Shown piece by piece: positions 17,103-24,972 of a DNA stretch of 64,000 nt; positions within the stretch are counted from its first letter, which is position 1, and each line of letters opens with the position of its first letter. This stretch comes from CAYFMH01 sp964344775 (GTDB lineage Bacteria; Patescibacteriota; Gracilibacteria; UBA4473). Location of the stretch: contig CAYFOO010000002.1 of assembly GCA_964344775.1 (NCBI GenBank), forward strand, positions 1 to 64,000. The letters run 5' to 3'. A program made the translations under genes and the position numbers. The notes beneath the pieces are model-generated. The model saw nothing but the letters and a program-made list of their open reading frames with translations, was not told the origin of the DNA and searched no databases.

Positions 17103-17714
17103 ATGTCAGGCGAAGAACCGTCATTATTTCGGAATAAATACAGAATCAAATCAGCCAAATGTCCTGATTGGGATTATTCTTCGGATGGGGCGTATTTTGT
17201 GACTATTTGCACCCAAGGTCGGGAGGAATTTTTTGGCGATATGGTGGATGGAAAAATGATGTTGTCAAAAATTGGACAGGTGGCCGATAAATTTTGGACA
17301 CAAATTCCAGAACATTTTCCATTTGTGGTTTTGGATGAATACATTGTTATGCCGAACCATGTGCATGGGATATTGTTTATTGAAAAAAACGATGTTGATT
17401 GTGGTCCGGTTGTAGAGACGCAAAATTTTGCGTCTCTACAAATGCAGGGAAAAACGCAGGGGATAAAAAATAAAAAATGGAAACCAAATAAATTTGGTCC
17501 ACAATCAAAAAATCTGGCATCTATAATTCGTGGATTTAAGGTCGGGGTCAAAAAATACGCCACCACGAACGAAATTGATTTTTCCTGGCAACCACGATTT
17601 CACGATCGGATCGTCCGCGATGAAAATGAATTAAACAGAATTCGCCAATATATCATCGACAATCCAACAAATTGGCAAAAAGACAGAAACAATCTTGAAA
17701 ATTTATTCCTGTAA
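17103..17714 (+). CDS. REP-associated tyrosine transposase (IS200/Y1 family)
   Basis: A 203-residue Y1_Tnp/RAYT protein, a single-strand-specific HUH nuclease. The HUH motif is NHVHG (H86, H88), and the candidate nucleophile is Y152 in GFKVGVKKYATTNEIDF. The typical RAYT N-terminus (DGAYFVTICTQGREEFFG) and C-terminus (IVRDENELNRIRQYIIDNP) are present. RAYTs are domesticated, usually single-copy, and move or maintain REP palindromes. A 30-bp palindrome (17411-17440) lies inside the gene, encoding about residues 103-113 in frame, and a related hairpin lies just upstream. It sits between the S-layer gene and dprA and ends 16 bp before dprA. Confidence 0.88.
   Translation: MSGEEPSLFRNKYRIKSAKCPDWDYSSDGAYFVTICTQGREEFFGDMVDGKMMLSKIGQVADKFWTQIPEHFPFVVLDEYIVMPNHVHGILFIEKNDVDCGPVVETQNFASLQMQGKTQGIKNKKWKPNKFGPQSKNLASIIRGFKVGVKKYATTNEIDFSWQPRFHDRIVRDENELNRIRQYIIDNPTNWQKDRNNLENLFL
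17411..17440. repeat. 30-bp REP palindrome inside transposase gene
   Basis: The arms TGTAGAGACGCAAAA and TTTTGCGTCTCTACA are a perfect inverted repeat without a loop. It is in frame within the RAYT gene between the HUH motif and the nucleophilic Tyr region. Confidence 0.85.
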
Positions 17715-17730
17715 TTTAAGGTACGTCTCC

Positions 17731-18834
17731 ATGAATGATTCAAATTTAAAGTACATTTTAGCCCTTCATCGGGTAATGAATCTCACTTTCCTGCGATATA
17801 CGAAACTGAAGCATTTTTTTCAGGGAGATTGGAAAAAAGCTTTTCAAGCAAATATTTCAGACTTACAAGAAGCAGGAGTTGATGGGAAGGGCATTGAAAA
17901 CTTTTTAACCGGGAAAGAAAAGATATCTCCAGATCAAGAATTGGAACAGATTGAAAAATATGAAGTGAAAGTTTTATTGTACGGAGAAAAAGGCTACCCA
18001 GCCCCCTTAGAAAACATTTCTACCTCTCCAGCTATTTTATTTTGTCGTGGTGAAATAAAAGAAATAGACTTCCCCTCGATTTCTGTCGTTGGGTCTCGAA
18101 AAATGTCTTCGTATGGACAGAGAGCAATCGAAAAAATTGTGGGCGAAATTGCTGAAGCAGGAATTACCATTGTTTCTGGATTGGCCATGGGGGTAGATGG
18201 AGAAGCACACAAAATTGCTCTAAAAAAAGGAGCCAGAACTATTGCGGTACTAGGAAGTGCGATTGACGAGATCTATCCCCGGCAAAATTTCGCCTTGGCT
18301 GAAAAGATTTTAATGGAAAATCAGGGAGCCATCATTTCAGAATATTTACCAGGAACTGAATCTCAGCCTGCCTTTTTTCCTATTCGCAATCGAATTATTG
18401 CCGGACTTTCCAAGGCCACCATTATTATCGAAGCGGCAGAAGAGTCTGGTAGCTTGATTACGGCCCAGATGGCCAATGACCAGGGGCGGGATGTTTTTGC
18501 GGTACCAGGAGAAATATTCCTTCCCAATTCCGCCGGGACCAATCAGATTATCTTGGATGGAACCGCCAATCCGGCCCTGTCTGGTGTTCAGATCCTTGAA
18601 GATTTGGGAATGGGAGAGGTTTCAGCACAAAAACAGGCAAAATTAGAAATCCCAGAGATGGGGATTGAGGCAGAAATTCTCAAACTGTTTGCCGAAGGAG
18701 AAAAAGTTCATTTGGACGATTTGATGCGGACTTCAGAGTTGCCAAATGCGACCGTGAGTTCCAATATTTTGATTCTCGAGGTAAAAGGGTTGGTGAAAAA
18801 TTTGGGGAATCAGGTGTATGCGAGAAATTATTGA
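17731..18834 (+). CDS. dprA: DNA processing protein DprA
   Basis: A 367-residue DprA/Smf, which loads RecA on incoming single-stranded DNA during natural transformation. The Rossmann-like core shows SVVGSRKMSSYGQ (GSR 121-123), SGLAMGVDGEAH (149-160), FFPIRNRIIAGLS and EESGSLITAQMA. A C-terminal DML1-like winged helix (about 310-367) is present. The start at 17731 was preferred to 17695, which would overlap the transposase. Natural competence with type IV pili is common in CPR; no other competence genes are in the window. Confidence 0.93.
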   Translation: MNDSNLKYILALHRVMNLTFLRYTKLKHFFQGDWKKAFQANISDLQEAGVDGKGIENFLTGKEKISPDQELEQIEKYEVKVLLYGEKGYPAPLENISTSPAILFCRGEIKEIDFPSISVVGSRKMSSYGQRAIEKIVGEIAEAGITIVSGLAMGVDGEAHKIALKKGARTIAVLGSAIDEIYPRQNFALAEKILMENQGAIISEYLPGTESQPAFFPIRNRIIAGLSKATIIIEAAEESGSLITAQMANDQGRDVFAVPGEIFLPNSAGTNQIILDGTANPALSGVQILEDLGMGEVSAQKQAKLEIPEMGIEAEILKLFAEGEKVHLDDLMRTSELPNATVSSNILILEVKGLVKNLGNQVYARNY

Positions 18835-18874
18835 TTTTTAGAACTTAGTTGGTAGAACTTAGAGCTTAGAAATA

Positions 18875-19309
18875 ATGAATAATAAAATAATATTTTTACT
18901 TTCTGTTGTGGGGGCAGCGATTTTTGGATTTTTGGCCGCAAAGATGCAGATTGAGCCGGAGGTGCAGATCATCGAAAAAGAAATCCAGCCGGAAATTTCT
19001 CTCGTGCAGATCAAAAAAATTATCGGCGACTCCCTGGATATCAACATTTCTGGTCCGGTCCGGATCCTCTGGGGGGAAGAAAATTTGGTCGAAAATGATG
19101 GGGATTATCAGATTCCCCTGCCTCAAATCCCCAATGAAAATGATTTATCTCTGACGGCTTTTCCTTTCACCGGGAACGCGAATACGGGGAAATTTTATCC
19201 CTCAAGTTCTCATTTCGCTCGATGTGTGGCGGTGGAGCATAGGAGAAGTTTTGATTCAAAGGAAGCAGCTATAACAGCAGGGTTTATTCCATCAAAAAGC
19301 GTGAAGTAA
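18875..19309 (+). CDS. membrane-anchored protein with Ada-like C-terminal domain
   Basis: A 144-residue protein. One N-terminal membrane helix (IIFLLSVVGAAIFGFLAA) anchors it. The C-terminus NTGKFYPSSSHFARCVAVE with FDSKEAAITAGFIPSKS follows the Ada metal-binding-like layout (key-to-Cys spacing and the EAxxAGFxP block), though only one of the expected cysteines is kept. Such membrane-linked Ada-like domains recur in CPR genomes; the function is unknown. It lies 40 bp after dprA on the same strand with a CTTAGxxxTTAG word repeat between them. Confidence 0.6.
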   Translation: MNNKIIFLLSVVGAAIFGFLAAKMQIEPEVQIIEKEIQPEISLVQIKKIIGDSLDINISGPVRILWGEENLVENDGDYQIPLPQIPNENDLSLTAFPFTGNANTGKFYPSSSHFARCVAVEHRRSFDSKEAAITAGFIPSKSVK

Positions 19310-19516
19310 TTAATCTTTTTCGCTCGGCCTTGAAGCTCTTGAAATTTTTTCACAAACCCATTTATAAACGCGTGACACAGGGTTTGATTTTTTTTCAGGA
19401 GGGTCTGGGTAACAGCCTATTTTTCTAAAGTGGCGTTCCTGTTTCTTTCTTTCAGCTTCTGTATTTTCATTACTTGGTAACCGGTAATCGTCAGGACTGC
19501 GGTCTCTCCATCCCAT
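19310..19516 (-). CDS. small hypothetical protein
   Basis: A 68-residue frame that converges end-to-end with the Ada-like gene. The composition is charged (EAERKKQERHFRK, EKISRASRPSEKD) with two cysteines and no membrane segment. Codon choice is not obviously random, and the frame exactly fills the gap up to the promoter region of the next gene. I do not recognise a family, and it could be spurious. Confidence 0.4.
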   Translation of the reverse strand: MGWRDRSPDDYRLPSNENTEAERKKQERHFRKIGCYPDPPEKKSNPVSRVYKWVCEKISRASRPSEKD

Positions 19517-19580
19517 TTGTTGTAATTTTAAAAAGATAAAGTATAAGTGTTGTATGCTCTGAATTGTTTATAGACAAAAA

Positions 19581-20753
19581 ATGATAAAAAGTCAATACTT
19601 ATTCATTCTTGGTCGAAACCCAGAACTCTCTCGGGCAGAGTTGAAGAATTTTTGTGATGAGGTGTGGTATTCTCCCGAAAAATCCCTTTTTATTGGTGAG
19701 AATTTACGATTCGAAAATCCTCGGAATTTGCCGAAGACTTCAGAGCAAATTTTTCTGGATCGACTCGGAGGTGTTGTTCGGTTTGGAGAAATTTTGGGAG
19801 AATTTCGATCAGAAAAGGAAGTTCAGAAGGCTGTTTTGGAACAAGTTCAGAAGGAGGAGAAAGAAGGCAAAATTTATCTAGGAGCAACGGCTTATGGTTG
19901 TGGAAAGAAATTTTTGAAACCTTTTCTTATGGATCTCAAAACACAGGTTGGTGATTGTCGGATCGAAAATTATCCATTGGACGAAAACATGACTTCGGCT
20001 CGGATTTTTAATGCCAAACTACTCAAAAAAGGATTTGAATTTGTGGTGGTGAAAAACAAAGATTCTTTTTTATTGGCTCGAACAGTAGCAAATCAAAACT
20101 TGCGAAATTATGAACTACGAGATCGGAAGAAAAATTTTCGAGACGCAAAAATGGGAATGTTGCCGCCAAAATTGGCTCAGATTTTGATTAATTTGGCGGA
20201 TCCAGGTTTTGATGAAATAGTGATAGATCCTTTTTGTGGAAGTGGAACAATTGGGATTGAGGCAGCGATCATGGGATATCAGACGATTGGATCAGATTTG
20301 TCAGAAAAACACGTCCAAATGGCGAAAGAAAACTTTGCACAAATGGCAGAGAAGTTCCGCTACGAAAAAAGTAGTGGAGAGTTTTTTGCTTCTGATGTGA
20401 TGAAATTTCCAAAGGAAAAATTAGAAGGGATTATTGTAACCGAGGGAACTCTGGGATTTAATTTCAAAAAAACACCAAACCGGACGGAAATTGATAAAAA
20501 TGCTGAAGAAATTTTAAAGCTGTGGGGCGGTGTCTTTGAAAATTTAGAGAATTCAAAGATCCGAAAGGTAGTGTTTTGTTTACCGGCCTGGAATTTGAGG
20601 GGAAAAACAGTCTCTATTTCAGAAAATTTATTTGCCAAAATTGCAAAAAGTTCTTACACTCCGGTCGCTCTTTTTGACAATCAAAAGACTTTTCTTTATG
20701 CACGACCAGATGCTTTTGTAGCTCGTGAAATCTGTGTTTTGGAGAAAAGATAA
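19581..20753 (+). CDS. TRM11/RlmL-like RNA methyltransferase
   Basis: A 390-residue SAM-dependent methyltransferase of the UPF0020/TRM11 class that acts on tRNA or rRNA guanines. The N-terminal region (about 1-170) fits a divergent THUMP-like domain. The linker RDAKMGMLPPKLAQILINLA precedes SAM motif I DPFCGSGTIGIEAA (216-229). The usual catalytic DPPYG motif is replaced by VTEGTLG (286-292), as in the TEGxLG-type members, so the exact target base is uncertain. It is a single gene with a short AT-rich leader. Confidence 0.8.
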   Translation: MIKSQYLFILGRNPELSRAELKNFCDEVWYSPEKSLFIGENLRFENPRNLPKTSEQIFLDRLGGVVRFGEILGEFRSEKEVQKAVLEQVQKEEKEGKIYLGATAYGCGKKFLKPFLMDLKTQVGDCRIENYPLDENMTSARIFNAKLLKKGFEFVVVKNKDSFLLARTVANQNLRNYELRDRKKNFRDAKMGMLPPKLAQILINLADPGFDEIVIDPFCGSGTIGIEAAIMGYQTIGSDLSEKHVQMAKENFAQMAEKFRYEKSSGEFFASDVMKFPKEKLEGIIVTEGTLGFNFKKTPNRTEIDKNAEEILKLWGGVFENLENSKIRKVVFCLPAWNLRGKTVSISENLFAKIAKSSYTPVALFDNQKTFLYARPDAFVAREICVLEKR

Positions 20754-20804
20754 AATCCAAAATTTTATCTACAAATTTAAACGTGTGTAGTCTTCCAGCG
20801 ACGA

Positions 20805-20856
20805 TCCCGGGTAGCTCAGCGGTAGAGTCCCGAGCAGTCGGGATTAACCACTTGGC
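20805..20856 (+). pseudogene. broken tRNA-Asn copy A
   Basis: TCCCGGGTAGCTCAGCGGTA and the next three bases (20805-20827) are identical to the 5' part of the intact tRNA-Asn at 21214. The 5' anticodon strand is then replaced by the palindrome TCCCGA-GCAG-TCGGGA (20828-20843), after which TTAACCACTTGGC of the tRNA resumes. The T arm and acceptor 3' strand are missing. Confidence 0.75.
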
Positions 20857-20884
20857 ACTTATCCCAAAAAAAGGTAGAAAAGAG

Positions 20885-21139
20885 ATGATGTATTGTGTAT
20901 ACATTCTTGAGAATCAGAACGAGTCAATTTATATCGGTTCAACAGATAATTTAGAAAAGAGGCTTGAGAATCATAATGATCCAACACGGGTTGGATGGAC
21001 ACGTAAAAGGGGGCCATGGAAATTAATTTATAAGGAGGATTATGAAACACGATCAGAAGCAATGAGAAGAGAAAAGTTTTTAAAAAGCTTAAAAGCAGGA
21101 CAGCGAATAAAAAAGATCTTAGGCATCGACGAGAAATGA
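20885..21139 (+). CDS. GIY-YIG domain endonuclease-like protein
   Basis: An 84-residue single-domain protein of the UvrC/URI-like GIY-YIG family: YCVYILENQNESIYIGSTDN supplies the split GIY-YIG motif, followed by LEKRLENHN, GPWKLIYKEDYETRSEAMRR and the terminal KFLKSLKAGQRIK block typical of small stand-alone members. The ATG at 20885 or the one at 20888 is the likely start; a longer frame from 20783 would translate the tRNA fragment. The gene is bracketed by two broken tRNA-Asn copies and stands just before the intact tRNA, so it may be a homing-type or mobile cargo gene. Confidence 0.8.
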   Translation: MMYCVYILENQNESIYIGSTDNLEKRLENHNDPTRVGWTRKRGPWKLIYKEDYETRSEAMRREKFLKSLKAGQRIKKILGIDEK

Positions 21140-21168
21140 GATCCATTGGTAGATCTTCAAGAAAGCCT

Positions 21169-21209
21169 AGCGGTAGAGTCCTGAGTCCTCGGGATTAACC
21201 ACTTGGCCG
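21169..21209 (+). pseudogene. broken tRNA-Asn copy B
   Basis: AGCGGTAGAG, then TCCTGAGTCCTCGGGA (an imperfect form of the palindrome in copy A), then TTAACCACTTGGCCG. It has the same architecture as copy A but lacks the acceptor strand. It ends four bases before the intact tRNA-Asn. Confidence 0.75.
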
Positions 21210-21213
21210 ATAC

Positions 21214-21288
21214 TCCCGGGTAGCTCAGCGGTAGAGCAAGTGGCTGTTAACCACTTGGCCGTCGGTTCAAATCCGACCCCGGGAGCCA
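21214..21288 (+). tRNA. tRNA-Asn (GTT)
   Basis: A complete 75-nt cloverleaf: acceptor TCCCGGG pairs with CCCGGGA, D stem GCTC/GAGC, anticodon arm AGTGG-CTGTTAA-CCACT with anticodon GTT, T arm GTCGG-TTCAAAT-CCGAC, discriminator G, and encoded CCA. Confidence 0.95.
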
Positions 21289-21292
21289 TCCT

Positions 21293-21321
21293 CGGAATAA
21301 ACGAAGTTTATTCCGTTTTTT
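21293..21321 (+). terminator. terminator after tRNA-Asn
   Basis: CGGAATAAAC-GAA-GTTTATTCCG forms a perfect 10-bp stem followed by six T residues, directly after the tRNA. Confidence 0.9.
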
Positions 21322-21443
21322 GTTTCACAAAAAAACTCCACTACTTCGTTATTCCTCGTCTCAAAATTTCATGCCCAATCGGACATAAAATTTTGGTAGA
21401 AAAATAAACTTGCCTTGTTTTTATAATTTTTTATTTTGAGAGC

Positions 21444-21770
21444 ATGAAAAAGGCTTTTTTGTTATTGATTCCGGTTTTCTTATTTGGTTGTGCGGCTGAT
21501 TTTTCTGAGGAAAGGAGAGCCTGTATAGAGCAAAAAGGGGTTTGGAAATCCTGGAGTAACGATCGAAAAGGAGATCCGAGTTGTAACCTACCGACGGCTG
21601 ATGTAGGGAAAGAGTGTACAGATTCTAGTCAGTGTGAAAGCTACTGTTGGGTAGCGGATCCTCAGCCAGAAATAGGAGCAGAAGCAATAGGGAAATGTTA
21701 TAAATTTCAAAAAGCGATTTGTATGCGAGAGGTAAAAGAAGGGGTGGTGCAAGAGCAGTGGTGCCAGTGA
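21444..21770 (+). CDS. small cysteine-rich lipoprotein
   Basis: A 108-residue protein with a lipoprotein signal: KKAFLLLIPVFLFGC ends in a lipobox with the lipidated Cys at about 16. The mature part has eight further cysteines (RRACIEQKG, DPSCNL, GKECTDSSQCESYCW, KCYKF, AICMRE, QWCQ), suggesting disulfide-bonded extracytoplasmic structure. ECTDSSQCESYCW is like small Cys-rich motifs in secreted proteins. I do not recognise a family. It is a single gene, followed by a word-repeat gap. Confidence 0.75.
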   Translation: MKKAFLLLIPVFLFGCAADFSEERRACIEQKGVWKSWSNDRKGDPSCNLPTADVGKECTDSSQCESYCWVADPQPEIGAEAIGKCYKFQKAICMREVKEGVVQEQWCQ

Positions 21771-21776
21771 ATTTGG

Positions 21777-21836
21777 TGTCAAGTATAAAGTATCAAGTAT
21801 TAAGGGGGATGAAATCATACTTGATACCTACAAAAA
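21777..21836. repeat. inverted word repeat (AAGTAT/ATACTT)
   Basis: GTCAAGTATAAAGTATCAAG upstream of a centre and ATACTTGATACC downstream of it can pair. It is the same kind of low-complexity inverted gap sequence as at 34229-34326. Confidence 0.5.
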
Positions 21837-21878
21837 GATTTCTAATATGATTTTGTACCTTTTAAATCTTTTTTTCTC

Positions 21879-22532
21879 ATGCAATTTTTTCTCGATACAG
21901 CGGACATCGAAGCCATCAAAAAATATGCTTCTTGGGGGATTGTAGATGGGATTACCACCAACCCGAGTTTGATCGCCAAAGAAGGTGTCGATCTCAAGAC
22001 CCGAATTCTTGAAATTACAAAAGTGGTCGATGGACCGATTTCTTCAGAGGTGGTTTCTACAGATGCGGAGGGGATGGTAAAAGAAGCTCAAAATATGGCG
22101 AAATGGCACAAAAATATCTACGTCAAAATTCCGATGACCTCTGAAGGGCTGAAAGCTGTAAAAATCCTTTCTTCCGAGGGAATTAAAACCAATGTAACGT
22201 TGATTTTTTCCACTGCCCAAGCCGTGATGGCAGCCAAGGCTGGAGCGACCGTAGTTTCTCCTTTTCTTGGGCGGTTAGATGATATTGGGGTAGATGGGAT
22301 TGCTCTGGTAGAAGAGATTGTGAATGTATTTGAAATGTATGATTTTCAAACCCAAGTAATTGCGGCATCCATTCGTCATCCACTTCACGTGGTTCAGGCA
22401 ATGAAAGCTGGAGCTCATATTGCTACCATTCCGCCAAGCATCTTTGATAAGCTCGTCAAACATCCGCTCACGGACAAAGGAATCGAAGCATTTTTAGCAG
22501 ATTGGGAGAAAGTGAAAAGCGTACAAAAATGA
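21879..22532 (+). CDS. tal: transaldolase (TalC/FSA-type)
   Basis: A 217-residue transaldolase of the short type. Blocks: [27 protein letters not shown], the Schiff-base lysine in IYVKIPMT (K83), [30 protein letters not shown] and the C-terminal [13 protein letters not shown]. It transfers dihydroxyacetone units between sugar phosphates in the non-oxidative pentose phosphate pathway; the related fructose-6-phosphate aldolase activity cannot be excluded. It is followed 37 bp later by pgi, forming a sugar-phosphate pair. Confidence 0.95.
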   Translation: MQFFLDTADIEAIKKYASWGIVDGITTNPSLIAKEGVDLKTRILEITKVVDGPISSEVVSTDAEGMVKEAQNMAKWHKNIYVKIPMTSEGLKAVKILSSEGIKTNVTLIFSTAQAVMAAKAGATVVSPFLGRLDDIGVDGIALVEEIVNVFEMYDFQTQVIAASIRHPLHVVQAMKAGAHIATIPPSIFDKLVKHPLTDKGIEAFLADWEKVKSVQK

Positions 22533-22569
22533 GTTTTACAAATTAAAAATTTAAAATGCAAAATGCAAA

Positions 22570-23859
22570 ATGAAAGAATTAGTTCAGATCGACTTTGGAA
22601 ATATTTTTAAGATTTCATCTGAGCATGGAATTGTTGAAAGTGAATTTCAAAAAAGTGGAGATTTAATTCCTGATTTTTTAGCAAAGATTAAAGCAAGAGA
22701 TCAGGGGTTTTATCAGATTTTGGATGATGAAAAAGCACTTGATGAAATTGAAGATTTTGCACAAAAATGTGAAGGGAAATATGATGACATTGTTGTCCTC
22801 GGAATTGGTGGGTCTGCCCTGGGGACTATCACTCTGCGAGATGCTTTTTCTCCGTTATTTGGTAAAACAAACCCCCATTTGCATGTGCTCGAAAATATAG
22901 ACCCAGACATGATTTCAGAAATTTTGGATCCCCTTGATTTGTCGAGAACCTTGTTTCTCGCAATTTCAAAATCCGGAGGAACACCTGAAACCTTGTCTCA
23001 GTACATGTTTTTTCGAAAAGCAGTGGAGGATGCTGAATTGAAAGCACAAGATCATTTTGTTTTTATCACCGATCCTCAAGACAGTTTGTTGTTAGAAATT
23101 GGAAAAGCAGAAAATATTTCTTTATTTTTTATTCCTTCAAATGTAGGAGGACGATTTTCTGTTTTGACATCAGTTGGACTTCTCCCGACAGCTTTAATTG
23201 GTATTGATATTCGAGCGTTGATGGAGGGGGCAAAAAATATGCGAGATCAATTTTCGTCTGAAAATTTTGAGAAAAATATCCCTTTCCAGTTGGCTACCGT
23301 TCAGCATTTGTGTGGTACAAAAGGAAAAACACAAAATGTTTTGATGCCCTATGCGACTAAGCTTCGAACTTTTGCAGGCTGGTTTGCTCAGCTTCTGGCG
23401 GAATCTACAGGGAAAATAAATAAAGAGGGAGTAAATGTAGGGCTTACCCCAGTCCCATCTCTCGGTGCTACTGACCAGCACTCACAACTTCAACTTTTTG
23501 CTGAGGGCCCAAATGATAAATTGGTGATTTTTTTACGCGTAAATAATTTTGACTCTGATCCAGAAATCCCCGTGATTCTGGAAAATAGAAAAGTAGATTT
23601 TTTGAAAGGAGTGAAATTTTCTCAGCTCCTCAATACCGAACAAAAAGCCACCGCTGATGCCCTGACGGAAAACAACCGGCCAAATTGTACCATTGAAATT
23701 TCTGAAATTTCTGAAGAAGTTTTGGGGCAGCTCTTTTTGCTTTTTGAAGGAGCCACGGCATTTCTTGGAGAGTATTTGCAGATTGATGCATTTGACCAAC
23801 CAGGAGTGGAGCGATCGAAAATTTTGACGAAAGAATATTTGTCGGGGGAAAAGAAATAA
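22570..23859 (+). CDS. pgi: glucose-6-phosphate isomerase
   Basis: A 429-residue isomerase interconverting glucose-6-P and fructose-6-P. Motifs: VVLGIGGSALGTITLRDA, AISKSGGTPETLSQY, GGRFSVLTSVGLLPTALIGI, ESTGKINKEG and the catalytic-region ATDQHSQLQLFAEGPNDK. It is shorter than the E. coli enzyme and like the compact bacterial type. The gap from tal is made of AAAATGCAAAATG words with no Shine-Dalgarno sequence. Confidence 0.96.
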   Translation: MKELVQIDFGNIFKISSEHGIVESEFQKSGDLIPDFLAKIKARDQGFYQILDDEKALDEIEDFAQKCEGKYDDIVVLGIGGSALGTITLRDAFSPLFGKTNPHLHVLENIDPDMISEILDPLDLSRTLFLAISKSGGTPETLSQYMFFRKAVEDAELKAQDHFVFITDPQDSLLLEIGKAENISLFFIPSNVGGRFSVLTSVGLLPTALIGIDIRALMEGAKNMRDQFSSENFEKNIPFQLATVQHLCGTKGKTQNVLMPYATKLRTFAGWFAQLLAESTGKINKEGVNVGLTPVPSLGATDQHSQLQLFAEGPNDKLVIFLRVNNFDSDPEIPVILENRKVDFLKGVKFSQLLNTEQKATADALTENNRPNCTIEISEISEEVLGQLFLLFEGATAFLGEYLQIDAFDQPGVERSKILTKEYLSGEKK

Positions 23860-23882
23860 GAAATAATGTGGGCACAAGTTTT

Positions 23883-23897
23883 TATTTCTTAATTTTA
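23883..23897 (+). promoter_or_regulatory. conserved 5' leader motif
   Basis: TATTTCTTAATTTTA precedes the ATG at 23904 by six bases and differs by one position from the 15-mer before tuf, where its spacing to the ATG is the same. Confidence 0.55.
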
Positions 23898-23903
23898 AAT
23901 AAA

Positions 23904-24560
23904 ATGACAAAATCTGATCACACCTTCGATGAAGAACTGGCTATCGATGAATTTCGAGTGGCGATTTTTGGTTCTGCTCGAACCAAAAAAGACGAAGAAA
24001 TTTATAAAAATGTAGCCGATCTAGCCAAATCTCTGGGAGAGAGAGATATTGATGTAGTTTCTGGCGGAGGTCCAGGGATGATGGAAGCAGCAAACTATGG
24101 TCACCAGTTAGCGAAAAATGGAAATGCTCATTCCATTGGACTAACAATTGAATTACCTTTTGAAGCAGAAGGCAACAAACATATGGATCTTAAAAAACAT
24201 TTTAATAAATTTTCCAATCGATTGGATCACTTCATGATGCTCTCAAATGTAGTGGTGGTAGTACCGGGAGGAATTGGAACAGCACTGGAGCTTTTTTACA
24301 CTTGGCAACTGACACAGGTGAAGCACATGAAAAACATTCCCATCATTCTTCATGGGAAAATGTGGCACGAACTTATGGAATGGGTAAAGGATGAACCACT
24401 TAAAAGAGCATTGATGGACAAAGAAGATTTCCAAAATATTTTTTGTGTTTCCAATAATGAAGAAGCTCTAGAAATTATCGATGATTGGCAAAAAAAATAT
24501 AATGAAAAAGGAGATGCTTTTTGTGCTAATTATCCGAAGTACAATGTGGAGGGAATTTAG
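23904..24560 (+). CDS. LOG family protein (TIGR00730-like)
   Basis: A 218-residue Rossmann-fold protein. DVVSGGGPGMMEAANYGH and VVVPGGIGTALELFYTWQ are the GGGxGxM and PGGxGTxxE signatures of the LOG/lysine-decarboxylase-like family, cytokinin riboside monophosphate phosphoribohydrolases that hydrolyse nucleotide glycosidic bonds. The physiological substrate is unknown. I chose the ATG at 23904; a longer frame from 23868 would translate the conserved leader motif. Confidence 0.88.
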   Translation: MTKSDHTFDEELAIDEFRVAIFGSARTKKDEEIYKNVADLAKSLGERDIDVVSGGGPGMMEAANYGHQLAKNGNAHSIGLTIELPFEAEGNKHMDLKKHFNKFSNRLDHFMMLSNVVVVVPGGIGTALELFYTWQLTQVKHMKNIPIILHGKMWHELMEWVKDEPLKRALMDKEDFQNIFCVSNNEEALEIIDDWQKKYNEKGDAFCANYPKYNVEGI

Positions 24561-24699
24561 GAAAGGCAAAAAGATGAATGCAGAGTTTTTTCGTCAAGAT
24601 TTTTGTTGTCATAGAAGCTTCGGTTAGGCAGGTAGAGGATTTTAAATTATTGAGATTTTTTTTCGTTTCTTTAGGCTCCAAAAACTAAGTTCTATTTTT

Positions 24700-24972
24700 A
24701 TGAAAAAAAATTTCACGATTCGAGTTTTTGGAAAGGTTCAGGGGGTATGGTTTCGTGATTCCACTCAAAAAAAAGCAAAAGAGTTATCGATCTTTGGATG
24801 GGTAAAAAATGAATCAGATGGTACGGTTTTGATCGAAGCAGAAGGAATCGAAGAAGATTTGAAACAGTTTTTTGCATGGTGTGAGGAAGGGCCAGAGATG
24901 GCGAAAGTTGGTCGAGTGGAAATTTCTGAAGGGGAAGTGCAAAATTTGGAAGATTTTAAAGTCATTTATTAA
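24700..24972 (+). CDS. acyP: acylphosphatase
   Basis: A 90-residue acylphosphatase that hydrolyses carboxyl-phosphate bonds. The signature GKVQGVWFRDSTQKKAKELS contains the phosphate-cradle and catalytic R19, and GWVKNESDGTV contains the catalytic N37. The length is typical. Its stop overlaps the start of thpR (TAATG), so the two are translationally coupled. Confidence 0.95.
   Translation: MKKNFTIRVFGKVQGVWFRDSTQKKAKELSIFGWVKNESDGTVLIEAEGIEEDLKQFFAWCEEGPEMAKVGRVEISEGEVQNLEDFKVIY

Noticed and set aside
20805..20856. Functional split or intron-containing tRNA
   Set aside because: The T arm and acceptor 3' strand are absent and the intact tRNA-Asn follows, so a pseudogene is simpler; not fully excluded.
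20783..20884. Longer start for the GIY-YIG gene
   Set aside because: The extra 34 codons would translate the broken tRNA copy, and the domain begins at MMYCVYIL.
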